A DNA stretch of 64,000 bases from Shewanella sp. MTB7 (GCF_027571385.1 NZ_CP085636.1:1674001-1738000), one strand, 5' to 3'; positions 10,295 through 19,478 are shown, counted from the first letter of the stretch. Made by a program: numbers and translations. The notes: a model not told the origin generated them from the sequence alone.

Positions 10295-11118
10295 GTAACA
10301 GATTAAAGAAGATGAGCTTTTCTACCATCATGCTCTGGGCGGGGATGTTTTTCCTTTATGCTCCCATGTTTATCTTAGTGTTCTACTCATTTAACGAGTC
10401 GAAACTGGTGACTGTTTGGGGCGGCTTTTCACCTAAATGGTACGGTGAGTTATTCCGTGATCAGCAGATATTAGATGCGGTGTGGACCAGTTTGCGAGTC
10501 GCTTTTTTTGCATCGACGATGGCGGTGATATTGGGCACGATGGCGGCGTTCGTAATGACGCGATTTAAGCGGTCATGGGGCAAGGCGACGCTCTCGAATA
10601 TGATCACCGCGCCATTGGTTATGCCGGAAGTGATCACGGGTCTTTCGTTGCTGTTACTGTTTGTTCATATGGCAGATCTGTTTGGCTGGCCTGCAGAGCG
10701 TGGCATGTTGACGGTGTGGATAGCCCATTCGACCTTCTGCGCGGCTTATGTCGCCGTGGTAGTGTCAGCAAGGCTACGTGAATTAGATCGTTCTATTGAG
10801 GAAGCGGCTCAAGATTTAGGCGCAACGCCTCTTAAGACCTTTTTCTATATCACGGTGCCGATGATAACCCCTTCACTAATGGCAGGCTGGTTACTCTCAT
10901 TCAGTTTGTCGCTGGATGATCTGGTTATTGCAAGCTTTGCGTCAGGCCCTGGGGCGACGACCTTACCTATGGTGGTGTTTTCCTCTGTACGCATGGGCGT
11001 CTCTCCTAAGATAAATGCCTTGGCTACATTGATCATTCTGACAGTTTCCTTGATTGCCTTTATTTCATGGTATTTTGCAAGACGCAGTGATAAAAAGAGC
11101 TTAGTGCCAGCTATGTAG
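10291..11118 (+). CDS. potI: putrescine ABC transporter, permease PotI
   Basis: The second inner-membrane permease, 275 residues with about six helices. The coupling loop is EEAAQDLGATPLKTFFYITVPM. The start overlaps the potH stop, which implies coupled translation. PotH and PotI form the heterodimeric channel. A hairpin with a short T-run follows at 11144. Confidence 0.92.
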   Translation: MSNRLKKMSFSTIMLWAGMFFLYAPMFILVFYSFNESKLVTVWGGFSPKWYGELFRDQQILDAVWTSLRVAFFASTMAVILGTMAAFVMTRFKRSWGKATLSNMITAPLVMPEVITGLSLLLLFVHMADLFGWPAERGMLTVWIAHSTFCAAYVAVVVSARLRELDRSIEEAAQDLGATPLKTFFYITVPMITPSLMAGWLLSFSLSLDDLVIASFASGPGATTLPMVVFSSVRMGVSPKINALATLIILTVSLIAFISWYFARRSDKKSLVPAM

Positions 11119-11143
11119 CATTTTGATAATTAAATAAAATAAT

Positions 11144-11174
11144 GCATTAAGCTATGGTGGCTTAATGCCTTTTC
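11144..11174 (+). terminator. probable terminator after potI
   Basis: A nine-bp stem GCATTAAGC with GCTTAATGC is followed by CTTTTC. The T-run is short, so some read-through into the second puuB is likely. Confidence 0.6.
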
Positions 11175-11239
11175 AATCTCCCATGCAGGCAATGTGTTCT
11201 TGGTGTGGGATTAAATAAATATGAAAGTAGGTGAAGGTT

Positions 11240-12526
11240 ATGACAAGCATACCTCATGCAGATTCCTATTATGCGGCATCGGCTAATGACAAAGTAGAAC
11301 GGGCACAACTCGCCGACAATATCGAATCCGATGTGTGTATTATCGGTGCCGGTTACACAGGTCTATCTACAGCACTGCATCTGTTAGAGTTGGGCTTTAG
11401 TGTGACCATACTCGAAGCGGCACGTATTGGTTGGGGGGCTTCAGGTCGCAACGGCGGGCAGATCGTCAACAGTTTTAGTCGTGATATTGACTCTATTGAG
11501 AAGACCGTCGGCAAAGAGAAGGGGAAATTGTTTGGTGAGATGGCGTTCGAAGGCTCTCGAATCATTAAAGAGTTAATTAATAAGCACAATATTCAATGTG
11601 ATTTAAAAGATGGTGGTGTGTTTGCTGCCCTTAATCCTAAGCAGATGGGACATCTTGAAGCGCAAAAAGTTCTGTGGGAGAAGCATGGACATAGGGGGCA
11701 TCTTGAGCTGCTCGATGGCAAAGGTATCCGCTCCGTTGTAGGTTCGGAGCAGTACATTGGCGGTTTATTAGATAAGAGTGGCGGCCATATCCACCCTCTG
11801 AATCTGGCATTAGGGGAAGCCGCTGCGGTCGAGTCCTTAGGCGGGGTGATCTATGAGGACTCGGCGGTTATTCGCGTCGATCAAGGGGATAACCCGGTTG
11901 TCCATACGGCAAAGGGGTCGGTTAAGGCTAAGTTTGTAGTGGTGGCGGGCAATGCTTATCTCAATGGCTTGATGCCAGAGCTGCAAGCTAAATCAATGCC
12001 TTGTGGTACTCAGGTACTCACAACAGAGCCATTGAGTGACGAGTTGGCCAACAGCTTATTACCTCAGGACTACTGCGTTGAGGATTGTAACTACTTGCTG
12101 GACTACTTTAGATTATCCGGTGACAAGCGGCTTATCTATGGTGGCGGAGTGGTGTATGGTGCTCGCGATCCTGCGGACATTGAAGCGATTATTCGTCCAA
12201 AGATGTTAGCCACCTTTCCTCAGCTTAAAGATGTGAAGATCGACTTTACTTGGACGGGTAACTTTTTGCTGACGCTGTCGCGTTTGCCGCAAGTGGGCCG
12301 TATCGGTGACAACATCTATTACTCTCAAGGCTGTAGTGGTCATGGTGTGACCTATACACATCTGGCTGGCAAGATATTAGCTGAAGCAATCCATGGTCAA
12401 GCGAGCCGATTCGATGTGTTTGCCAGTTTGCCACACTATCCTTTCCCCGGTGGGCATATGTTCAAGATACCTTTCAGTGCTATCGGCGCTTGGTATTACA
12501 CCATGCGAGATAAGCTGGGGATCTAA
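11240..12526 (+). CDS. puuB: gamma-glutamylputrescine oxidase (second PuuB paralogue)
   Basis: A DAO-family FAD oxidoreductase of 428 residues. Its N-terminus HADSYYAASANDK resembles PuuB more closely than the copy at 1945 does. The dinucleotide fold is IIGAGYTGLSTALH, then RIGWGASGRNGGQ, with SQGCSGHGVTYTHLAGK near the C-terminus. A GTG at 11231 is in frame, but AGGTGA is best placed for the ATG at 11240. It probably oxidises gamma-glutamylputrescine to gamma-glutamyl-aminobutyraldehyde. No aldehyde dehydrogenase (puuC) or GABA transaminase (puuE) is in the window. Confidence 0.87.
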   Translation: MTSIPHADSYYAASANDKVERAQLADNIESDVCIIGAGYTGLSTALHLLELGFSVTILEAARIGWGASGRNGGQIVNSFSRDIDSIEKTVGKEKGKLFGEMAFEGSRIIKELINKHNIQCDLKDGGVFAALNPKQMGHLEAQKVLWEKHGHRGHLELLDGKGIRSVVGSEQYIGGLLDKSGGHIHPLNLALGEAAAVESLGGVIYEDSAVIRVDQGDNPVVHTAKGSVKAKFVVVAGNAYLNGLMPELQAKSMPCGTQVLTTEPLSDELANSLLPQDYCVEDCNYLLDYFRLSGDKRLIYGGGVVYGARDPADIEAIIRPKMLATFPQLKDVKIDFTWTGNFLLTLSRLPQVGRIGDNIYYSQGCSGHGVTYTHLAGKILAEAIHGQASRFDVFASLPHYPFPGGHMFKIPFSAIGAWYYTMRDKLGI

Positions 12527-12542
12527 AGGAACTCCATAAGCC

Positions 12543-12578
12543 AAAGGGCAATGATCTTAGTCAGATTATTGCCCTTTT
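12543..12578 (+). terminator. intrinsic terminator after puuB
   Basis: A ten-bp stem (AAAGGGCAAT with ATTGCCCTTT) over a 15-base loop, ending in TTTTATATTTAT. Confidence 0.8.
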
Positions 12579-12699
12579 ATATTTATCATTGCTCAATGAC
12601 ATTTTCCCAATAGGAATACGCTTTCTAAATTCAGTAACAGCATAAAAAAACAGCCCTTCTTTGAAAATTAATGTACATTAAATAGACAAGGATAAATTA

Positions 12700-12713
12700 T
12701 ACCAATCGGTATT
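12700..12713. repeat. solo ATACCAATCGGTAT end
   Basis: This 14-base near-palindrome is identical to the terminal repeat of the element at 50280-50351. Here it stands alone, ten bases before the start of the flavoprotein gene and just ahead of its AAGG ribosome-binding site. It may be a solo terminal repeat or may have been co-opted as an operator. Confidence 0.55.
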
Positions 12714-12723
12714 TAAGGTTGTT

Positions 12724-14520
12724 ATGTTGAAAAAAACAGATACCTCTAATTTTCGATACTTTCTCAATGTGGTTGATTGTCAGCAAGCTTGCCCAGCTCA
12801 CACCCCTATCCCTGAATATATTCGCTTGATCTCCGATAGAAAATACACTGAATCTTATATGCTCAATTGGGAATCAAATGTTTTTCCTGGCATTTTAGGT
12901 CGAGTCTGTGATCGCCCCTGTGAACCAGCATGTCGCAGAGGACGAGTGGAGGAGGAGCCGGTGGCAATTTGCCGACTCAAACGAGTTGCAGCAGATCATA
13001 AAGGCGATATCCTGGCATTAATGCCCGCCATACCTGAAGAGAAAAACGGTAAACATATAGCGCTGATAGGAGCCGGCCCAGCTTCCTTGACCGTTGCAAG
13101 AGACTTACTGCCTCTGGGATATAAGATCACCCTGTTTGATAAAGAGCATAAAGCGGGAGGTATGATGCGCAGCCAGATCCCCGCCTTCAGATTGCCAGAA
13201 ACGGTACTTGATGAAGAGTTGGCATTGATACTGAATATGGGACTCAAGACGAGGTTTGGTAAGACCATTGAGAGCATGAAGGCGTTGCTTGATGAGAAGT
13301 TTGATGCGATTTTTGTTGGCACTGGGGCTCCTCTGGGTAGAGATTTAAACATTCCTGGACGTAAAAAGGCCAGTGAGCATCTGGCCATCGGGATAGATTG
13401 GCTCTCGAGTGTTGCTTTTGATCATACCAATACAATTGAAAAACGGGTCATCGTCCTTGGTGGAGGAAACACCGCCATGGATTGCTGTCGTACAGCACGG
13501 CGCTTAGGCGGCAAGCAGGTAAAGGTAGTGGTTCGCTCGAGTCTGGAAGCGATGAAGGCTTCACCCTGGGAAAAAACCGATGCCATGGCCGAAGATGTTG
13601 AGCTTATCGGTAATCATAAACCGCTTGAGTTTGTGATGCGGGAGGGCAAGTTTGTCGGTGTCTTGTTTGAAGAGGTTCACTCTGTGTTTGATGAAACGGG
13701 CAAGCGAAGTCTCATCGATACAGGTAATACCGTTTTGATGGAGTGTGACAAGGTCTTAATAGCAATAGGGCAAGATACGGCATTTCCTTGGATTGAACGA
13801 GATATCGGTATCACCTTCAATCAATGGGATCAGCCCGTGGTAGCCGATGTTTCACTGCAAGCGAGTTTATCCAATCTCTTTTTTGGTGGTGATGCAGCGT
13901 TTGGTCCTAAAAACATTATTACCGCCGTGGCCCACGGTCATAAAGCGGCTATCTCTATCGATCTTTTCTGTCAGGGAAAAGATCCCATTATTGAGCGGCC
14001 TGTTAGTGGGTTTAATTTAGTTAGCCAGAAAATGGGGATCCATGAGTGGAGTTACCATAACAAGATAAAAGTTGATACGCGGTATACAGTGCCTCATATG
14101 GACCGAAAGCAAGCAGTCAAGCAGTTAGCCAGTGAAGTGGAGCTGGGGTATGACGAGCAGATGGCATTGGCCGAAGCCAGTCGTTGTCTCAATTGCGATA
14201 TTCATACGGTATTTAGTGAAGCTATCTGTATTGAGTGCTCTGCCTGTGAAGATATCTGTCCGGTGGATTGTATTAATTTTATCACGGTCGCTGTTGACGT
14301 AGAGGAGGTCGGTGACGTTAGAGTGTTGGGTCAGCTTAAAGTTAGCGACATCAATCCACAACAAGAGATACTTATCTCAGCCCCACTAAAGACAGGTCAG
14401 CTGATGATTAAAGATGAGGATATGTGTCTTCATTGTGGTCTGTGTGCCGAGCGCTGCCCAACTGGGGCGTGGGACATGAAAAAATTCACCTTAAAAGACC
14501 TAAAGGCTGCAATCCTATGA
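12724..14520 (+). CDS. GltD-like NAD(P)H/FAD oxidoreductase with C-terminal 2[4Fe-4S] ferredoxin domain
   Basis: A protein of 598 residues in three parts. The N-terminal Fe-S helical domain has CQQACPAHTPIPEY, then CDRPCEPACRRG and a further Cys. The middle has tandem FAD and NAD(P) folds (LIGAGPASL near residue 115; LGGGNTAMDCCRTARRLGG near 245), with Arg after the second fold (VVVRSS) hinting at NADPH. The C-terminus carries two Cys clusters, CIECSACEDICP and CLHCGLCAERCP. The first two parts resemble the glutamate synthase small subunit. Its stop overlaps the start of the next gene (ATGA), so it is probably the pyridine-nucleotide module of the oxidoreductase below. Electron direction is not visible. 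Confidence 0.85.
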   Translation: MLKKTDTSNFRYFLNVVDCQQACPAHTPIPEYIRLISDRKYTESYMLNWESNVFPGILGRVCDRPCEPACRRGRVEEEPVAICRLKRVAADHKGDILALMPAIPEEKNGKHIALIGAGPASLTVARDLLPLGYKITLFDKEHKAGGMMRSQIPAFRLPETVLDEELALILNMGLKTRFGKTIESMKALLDEKFDAIFVGTGAPLGRDLNIPGRKKASEHLAIGIDWLSSVAFDHTNTIEKRVIVLGGGNTAMDCCRTARRLGGKQVKVVVRSSLEAMKASPWEKTDAMAEDVELIGNHKPLEFVMREGKFVGVLFEEVHSVFDETGKRSLIDTGNTVLMECDKVLIAIGQDTAFPWIERDIGITFNQWDQPVVADVSLQASLSNLFFGGDAAFGPKNIITAVAHGHKAAISIDLFCQGKDPIIERPVSGFNLVSQKMGIHEWSYHNKIKVDTRYTVPHMDRKQAVKQLASEVELGYDEQMALAEASRCLNCDIHTVFSEAICIECSACEDICPVDCINFITVAVDVEEVGDVRVLGQLKVSDINPQQEILISAPLKTGQLMIKDEDMCLHCGLCAERCPTGAWDMKKFTLKDLKAAIL

Positions 14521-16346
14521 CCCTGTTTCAATCAATTAATGAATTTGTGGTTCGCTTTGCTAATACCAATGGTACCGGCTCGGCAAGTGCTAATAATATG
14601 TTTGCTAAGGCCATAATGCGCATGGGATTACCTGTCAGTGCCAAGAATATTTTCCCCTCAAATATTCAAGGTATGCCGACGTGGTTTGAGGTGAGGATCA
14701 GCGAGAAAGACTTTCTGGGTCGCCGTGATGGTGCGCCGGAAGTGGTGGTTGCGATGAATGCACAGACCATTGCCGATGATATTGAATCAGTGCAGCCTGG
14801 CGGCTTTCTACTTTATGACTCCAGCCGAATTTTACCCCAGAGGTTGATGCGAAAAGAGGTCAACTTTTTGGGCATGCCTATCTCAGATATCTGCCGTGCG
14901 GAATATAGTGATCCTCGTCAGCGCCAGTTGTTCAAAAATGTTATCTATGTTGGTGCTCTTGCCGCCTTGCTGGGCCTTGACTTTAAGGTGCTTAAAGAAC
15001 TGGTATCAGATCAGTTTAAGGGAAAAGAGAAACTTATACGGCCCAATATCTACGCTTTAGAGTTAGGGTTTGAATTCGCCAATAAGCAATTTACTTGTCC
15101 TTTGCCCGTGTGTGTTGAGCGACGAGATTTGATCGGCGAAAGAATTCTAGTTGATGGCAACACAGCGTGTGCCCTCGGGGCGGTTTATGGCGGCGCAACC
15201 GTGGTGGGTTGGTATCCAATTACGCCCTCTACCTCAGTCATTGAGAAGTTTGCTTCCTACTGTCAACGATTACGTATTGACCCTGCCAGCGGGCAAAAAA
15301 ATTACGCCATAGTACAGGCTGAAGATGAGTTGGCTGCCATCGGGATTGCTATGGGAGGTGGCTGGAGTGGTGCACGTGTTTTTACGGCGACAAGTGGCCC
15401 AGGGATCTCGTTGATGACAGAGTTTCTTGGTCTTGCTTATTTTGCTGAAATTCCCTTAGTGCTAATGAATGTTCAACGAGCTGGACCGTCAACTGGCATG
15501 CCCACTCGTACACAACAATCAGATATGTTGACTTGTGCTTATGCCTCTCATGGCGATAGCAAGCAAATATTACTCATTCCTTCAACGCCAAAGGAGTGCT
15601 TCGAGTTCAGTGCGCTGGCTTTTGATTTAGCTGATAGGCTGCAGACCCCGATTATTGTGATGACAGATCTGGATATGGGAATGAACTTTCATCTTAGTGA
15701 GCCTTTTAATTGGGATGATGAACATGAGTATGACTTAGGAAAAGTGTTGGACAGTGATGAGTTAGAGCAGGTCGTCGATTTTGGCCGATATCTTGATGTG
15801 GATGGTGATGGGATCTGCTATCGAACTTTACCGGGGACACATCCGACAAAAGGCGCTTTTTTCACTCGAGGCACATCCCATAACGAGTACGCCGTTTATA
15901 CGGAAAAAGGGGAGGATTATATCCACAATATGGAGCGTCTTGAGCGTAAGTTTATAACTGCACTGCAATATCTGCCCAAGCCTGATATCAATATTAATGC
16001 CAAAGCCAAGCGGGTTGGATTAGTTTTTTATGGTTCGACGGCAGAGGCTATGCCTGAAGCGGTTAGTTTATTGAGTGAGCAAGGCGTTAAGGCCAACACA
16101 TTAAGGATTCGATCTTTTCCCTTCTCAGCACAGATATCAAGCTTTATTCATGAGCATGAGATGGTTTTTATCATTGAACAAAACCGTGACGGCCAAGTGA
16201 GAAAATTACTCTGTAATGAGATGGAGATCGATCCCGCTTCGATGTTTGCTCTGCTGCATTACGATGGTTTGGCTATTACTGCTCAGTTCATTGTCGAAGC
16301 AGTACAAGCTAGGCTGGCAGAACATACGGAACAGGCAGCGAGTTAA
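14517..16346 (+). CDS. korA: 2-oxoacid:acceptor oxidoreductase, fused gamma-alpha subunit
   Basis: A protein of 609 residues. The N-terminal part (about 1-190) is the gamma domain, with RFANTNGTGSASANNMFAKA. The remainder is the alpha chain: GNTACALGAVYGG, YPITPSTSVIEKFA, and the QRAGPSTGMPTRTQQSDML signature typical of 2-oxoglutarate-type enzymes. The frame is open from 14424, but the ATG at 14517 overlaps the upstream stop and begins the conserved domain. With the beta subunit it would interconvert a 2-oxoacid and its acyl-CoA using thiamine diphosphate. 2-Oxoglutarate is the most likely substrate; pyruvate or branched-chain oxoacids are not excluded. Confidence 0.85.
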   Translation: MTLFQSINEFVVRFANTNGTGSASANNMFAKAIMRMGLPVSAKNIFPSNIQGMPTWFEVRISEKDFLGRRDGAPEVVVAMNAQTIADDIESVQPGGFLLYDSSRILPQRLMRKEVNFLGMPISDICRAEYSDPRQRQLFKNVIYVGALAALLGLDFKVLKELVSDQFKGKEKLIRPNIYALELGFEFANKQFTCPLPVCVERRDLIGERILVDGNTACALGAVYGGATVVGWYPITPSTSVIEKFASYCQRLRIDPASGQKNYAIVQAEDELAAIGIAMGGGWSGARVFTATSGPGISLMTEFLGLAYFAEIPLVLMNVQRAGPSTGMPTRTQQSDMLTCAYASHGDSKQILLIPSTPKECFEFSALAFDLADRLQTPIIVMTDLDMGMNFHLSEPFNWDDEHEYDLGKVLDSDELEQVVDFGRYLDVDGDGICYRTLPGTHPTKGAFFTRGTSHNEYAVYTEKGEDYIHNMERLERKFITALQYLPKPDININAKAKRVGLVFYGSTAEAMPEAVSLLSEQGVKANTLRIRSFPFSAQISSFIHEHEMVFIIEQNRDGQVRKLLCNEMEIDPASMFALLHYDGLAITAQFIVEAVQARLAEHTEQAAS

Positions 16347-16355
16347 GGAGGTGCT

Positions 16356-17408
16356 ATGAGTTATATCAAACCACAATTTAGACACCCAAGATTGCAAGTC
16401 AATGATCTTGGCTTAACCCATAGAGATTATGAGGGGGCACTGTCGACCTTATGTGCGGGGTGTGGTCACGACTCTATTACCTCTGCCGTTGCTCAGGCCT
16501 GCGCCGAGTTGTCTCTCCCACCACATCGAATAGCTAAGTTATCCGGCATTGGTTGCTCCTCAAAAGCGCCCAACTATTTTCTTAACAATGCCCACGGTTT
16601 TAATACGGTGCATGGGCGTATGCCTTCGGTGGCAACCGGTGCGAATATGGCGAATCGAGATTTGATCTACTTAGGTATGTCCGGCGACGGAGACAGTGCC
16701 TCGATAGGTTTCGGTCAATTCGCTCATGTGGTGAGACGTCGATTAAATATGCTCTACATGGTGGCAAATAATGGAGTTTATGGATTAACTAAAGGCCAGC
16801 TTGCCGCGACTGCTGAACAGGGGATGAAGAGTAAGTCAGGTGAGGTCAGTTTATTCACTGATATCGATCTTTGCGTCAGTGCGCTGCAGTTTGGGGCGAC
16901 CTTTGTTGCCCGTAGTTTCTCCGGTGATAAATCTCAGTTAGTGCCCTTAATTAAGGCGGCCATCAGTCACAAGGGGTTTGCTTTTATTGATATCATCTCT
17001 CCTTGTGTGACCTTCAATAATAATCCTGAATCTAATCGTTCCTATGACTATGTTCATGATCATATCACCACTGCGGCGGTAGCCGATTTTGTTCCAGTTA
17101 AGCAAGAGATACGTTGTGAAAATGGCCAGTCGGACAGTGAAGATATCTGCCTCCATGATGGCTCAATACTGCGCCTGTCGAGAATCGATGCTGATTATGA
17201 TGCCCACGATAGAATTAAGGCGATGACTAAGATAGAGCAATTTAAATCAGAGGGGAAAATATTGACAGGACTGATGTATATCGATCCTGAAGCGGATGAT
17301 TACCATGAGATAAACAATACGTCAGATACGCCACTGAATTCATTGAAGCAGAAAACTCTGTGTCCAGGTAATCATGTGCTGCAAACCATTAATGAGAGTT
17401 TTAGGTAA
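16356..17408 (+). CDS. korB: 2-oxoacid:acceptor oxidoreductase, beta subunit
   Basis: A thiamine-diphosphate-binding subunit of 350 residues. The cofactor motif is GDGDSASIGFGQF (about 108-120) followed by ANNGVYGLTKGQ. Four cysteines of the [4Fe-4S] site can be placed: LCAGCGHDS, GIGCSS and ISPCVTFNN. A strong AAGGAGGTG site precedes the ATG, nine bases after the alpha stop. The C-terminal 130 residues are longer and more variable than in many homologues. It works with the fused gamma-alpha chain and the Fe-S flavoprotein. Confidence 0.87.
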   Translation: MSYIKPQFRHPRLQVNDLGLTHRDYEGALSTLCAGCGHDSITSAVAQACAELSLPPHRIAKLSGIGCSSKAPNYFLNNAHGFNTVHGRMPSVATGANMANRDLIYLGMSGDGDSASIGFGQFAHVVRRRLNMLYMVANNGVYGLTKGQLAATAEQGMKSKSGEVSLFTDIDLCVSALQFGATFVARSFSGDKSQLVPLIKAAISHKGFAFIDIISPCVTFNNNPESNRSYDYVHDHITTAAVADFVPVKQEIRCENGQSDSEDICLHDGSILRLSRIDADYDAHDRIKAMTKIEQFKSEGKILTGLMYIDPEADDYHEINNTSDTPLNSLKQKTLCPGNHVLQTINESFR

Positions 17409-17426
17409 TACATACCTAAAACTCTC
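17394..17426. terminator. inverted repeat across the korB stop codon
   Basis: GAGAGTTTTAGGTA pairs with TACCTAAAACTCTC. The stem includes the korB stop codon and has no T-run after it. It lies between convergent transcripts (korB and nanK), so it could end both or stabilise the korB 3' end. Confidence 0.5.
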
Positions 17427-17474
17427 AGACATTTACACCAGCTTTGTTCATCCATGATATGTGTTATAAGTATG

Positions 17475-18416
17475 CTAGATTGATAACTTTAAGTTTAACG
17501 AGTCATTAATCTTCTTATTGGCGTAAAAATATGCACCGATCAAATCGGCATCAGCCCCCATTTTAGGTCGGGTAATGTTTACTTGATAAATGTCTGGTAG
17601 ATCCGCAACTTTCGCGAGTACTTGTTGCTGGAATATCTCTACTGAGCCGACACTGCCGCCTAAAATAACAATGTTTGTCCCAGTTACAGCCTTAATATTG
17701 GCAATTAAGTCGCAGACTGCGCTACTGGCATCTTCAATCAGCTTTACGATTTCAGGCACAGCGAGATAGTGTTCAAAAACGGCTTTGCAGCTCACCGTTT
17801 TGTTTAAAATTAATGAAGCCTGTTTCGCAATCGCTGTACCTGAGGATATGGCTTCGACGCAATTGACTCGTCCACAGTGGCACTTAATTGATTGCTGACT
17901 GCTATGTTGCACTGACACATGGCCTAAGTGGGCACAAAATCCATCTGTGCTGGTGACCAATTGCCCATTTTGAATCATGCCACCACCAATGCCTGTCGAT
18001 ACGGTAATGTAAACTAAGGTATCGTCAGTCCGGCGAACATTGCCGCTGACATTGGTTGCTTGATTCACTTCTGTGGCGAGGTTATTCAATATGCAGTACT
18101 CAGCCCAAGCCGCTGCGGCTGCATCATTGATAATAAATACGGGCATATTAAAACCACGTTCAAGCTGTGATTTTAATGGCAGCTTCTGCTTAGCTGAAAG
18201 AAAGTTAACATACTCACCGCCGACTTGGCCGGTGCAAGCAATAGCAACATATTCTGCTTTAGCTACCCAGTCGTGACAAAGGGTGACAAGGTGTGCTGCT
18301 AAATTGAGTAAATCACTATGAATAACGGATTCAATTTTACGTTGTTCAATGATTTCACCATGGTTCATTAGTGCTGCAGATATCTTGGTGCCACCGACAT
18401 CAATTGCTATGTTCAT
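17475..18416 (-). CDS. nanK: N-acetylmannosamine kinase (ROK family)
   Basis: A ROK-family sugar kinase of 313 residues. ATP-binding DVGGTKISAALM begins at residue 5. The zinc and ROK signature is GHVSVQ...CHCGRVNCVEAISSGTA near 195-225, and the catalytic Asp lies in INDAAAAAWAEY. It phosphorylates N-acetylmannosamine to its 6-phosphate in sialic acid breakdown. The open frame runs further upstream to 18569, but it would overlap nanE there; AGGGAAG is well placed for the ATG at 18416. It is last in the nan operon. Confidence 0.88.
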   Translation of the reverse strand: MNIAIDVGGTKISAALMNHGEIIEQRKIESVIHSDLLNLAAHLVTLCHDWVAKAEYVAIACTGQVGGEYVNFLSAKQKLPLKSQLERGFNMPVFIINDAAAAAWAEYCILNNLATEVNQATNVSGNVRRTDDTLVYITVSTGIGGGMIQNGQLVTSTDGFCAHLGHVSVQHSSQQSIKCHCGRVNCVEAISSGTAIAKQASLILNKTVSCKAVFEHYLAVPEIVKLIEDASSAVCDLIANIKAVTGTNIVILGGSVGSVEIFQQQVLAKVADLPDIYQVNITRPKMGADADLIGAYFYANKKINDSLNLKLSI

Positions 18417-18471
18417 TAACGACTTCCCTTTAGTTTTATCTGAGCTTTGGCATAGAATTTTGACCGTTTTA

Positions 18472-19197
18472 TTATGTAGTTGTATTCTCAGTTGTGCTGC
18501 TAACCGCATTATCAATACTGCCAACAAACCATTGGGTGATATGCTCCACACGTGTAATGGCTGAACCAACGGTCACTGAAAAAGCGCCAAGTTCGATGGC
18601 TTTAGCTGCGCGTTCTGGCGAGTTATATCGGCCTTCAGCAATGACATTGATTCCTTGTTCAGCCCAGAGCGAGACTAATGGGTAGTCAGGTTCATTCGGC
18701 GTATGCGCTAAGTCGATATAACCAGACAGGGTACTGCCAATAAAAGTGCAGCCATGCTTTGCCAGCATTAAGCCTGTCTCATAGTCAGCACAATCAGCCA
18801 TAGCAATACAGCCATGTTGATGAATGGCATCAAGCAGATCTAACATCGCGGTCGGGCGCTTCCTATCAGTACCATCAAAGGCGATGATACTGGCACCAGC
18901 TTGTGCTAAAGCCTTCACATCATCAATGAAGGGAGTAATACGTATTGGGCTGTCCGTTAAATCTCTTTTAACAATGCCGACTATGGGTGTAGAGGTTGTC
19001 TTGGCAACAGCGCGAACATTTTCAACACCTTCAATTCTTACCCCTTTTGCGCCACCATCAATTGCGGCCAGCGCCATAGCAACAACATGTTCAACCTTAT
19101 CCATTGGGCCATTATCAACGGGTTGGCAAGAGGCAATTAACGATTGCTTTAATGACGATAACAGCTGCTTTTCCAACTTTTTATTTAAGACTGGCAT
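18472..19197 (-). CDS. nanE: N-acetylmannosamine-6-phosphate 2-epimerase
   Basis: A TIM-barrel enzyme of 241 residues that converts N-acetylmannosamine-6-phosphate to N-acetylglucosamine-6-phosphate, the step after NanK. Family features include GAKGVRIEGVENVRAV, PIVGIVKRDL (catalytic Lys) and VIAEGRYNSPERAAKAIELGA. AGGAAA precedes the ATG. It is 55 bases upstream of nanK and separated from the symporter gene by a small inserted element. Confidence 0.92.
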   Translation of the reverse strand: MPVLNKKLEKQLLSSLKQSLIASCQPVDNGPMDKVEHVVAMALAAIDGGAKGVRIEGVENVRAVAKTTSTPIVGIVKRDLTDSPIRITPFIDDVKALAQAGASIIAFDGTDRKRPTAMLDLLDAIHQHGCIAMADCADYETGLMLAKHGCTFIGSTLSGYIDLAHTPNEPDYPLVSLWAEQGINVIAEGRYNSPERAAKAIELGAFSVTVGSAITRVEHITQWFVGSIDNAVSSTTENTTT

Positions 19198-19255
19198 ACA
19201 GGTTTCCTAAAAATATATATTGATGACTACTTAGCCTCAGGATCTAGCATGGTGC

Positions 19256-19478
19256 ATACCCAAGCTACCTCAAGATGCTCGTTTCAGAGCTCCCGCAGGG
19301 CAAGGCGTGAAGCAACATGTTTCTGCGTTATTAAATAGTGAATGAGAATAACTAGTCCAACTATTTTTGAAGACCGCCATGGATGGCGGGAATGTCGTTA
19401 ATGCAGGAGCAATTAACTACCTTGAACTCTGTCACTTCACGACATGCTGAATCCTGCATTTTGAAGTGGTTTGGGTAT
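19256..19478. mobile_element. MITE-like element with 23-bp terminal inverted repeats
   Basis: The left end ATACCCAAGCTACCTCAAGA continues to GTGC-side ATGC. The inverted right end (19478 leftwards) reads ATACCCAAACCACTTCAAAA then TGC. The two differ at 4 of 23 positions. About 222 bp lie between the ends, with no open frame; an internal GCCATGGATGGC palindrome lies near 19377. The right end overlaps the 3' end of the symporter gene and codes its last residues. No transposase is present. Confidence 0.7.
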
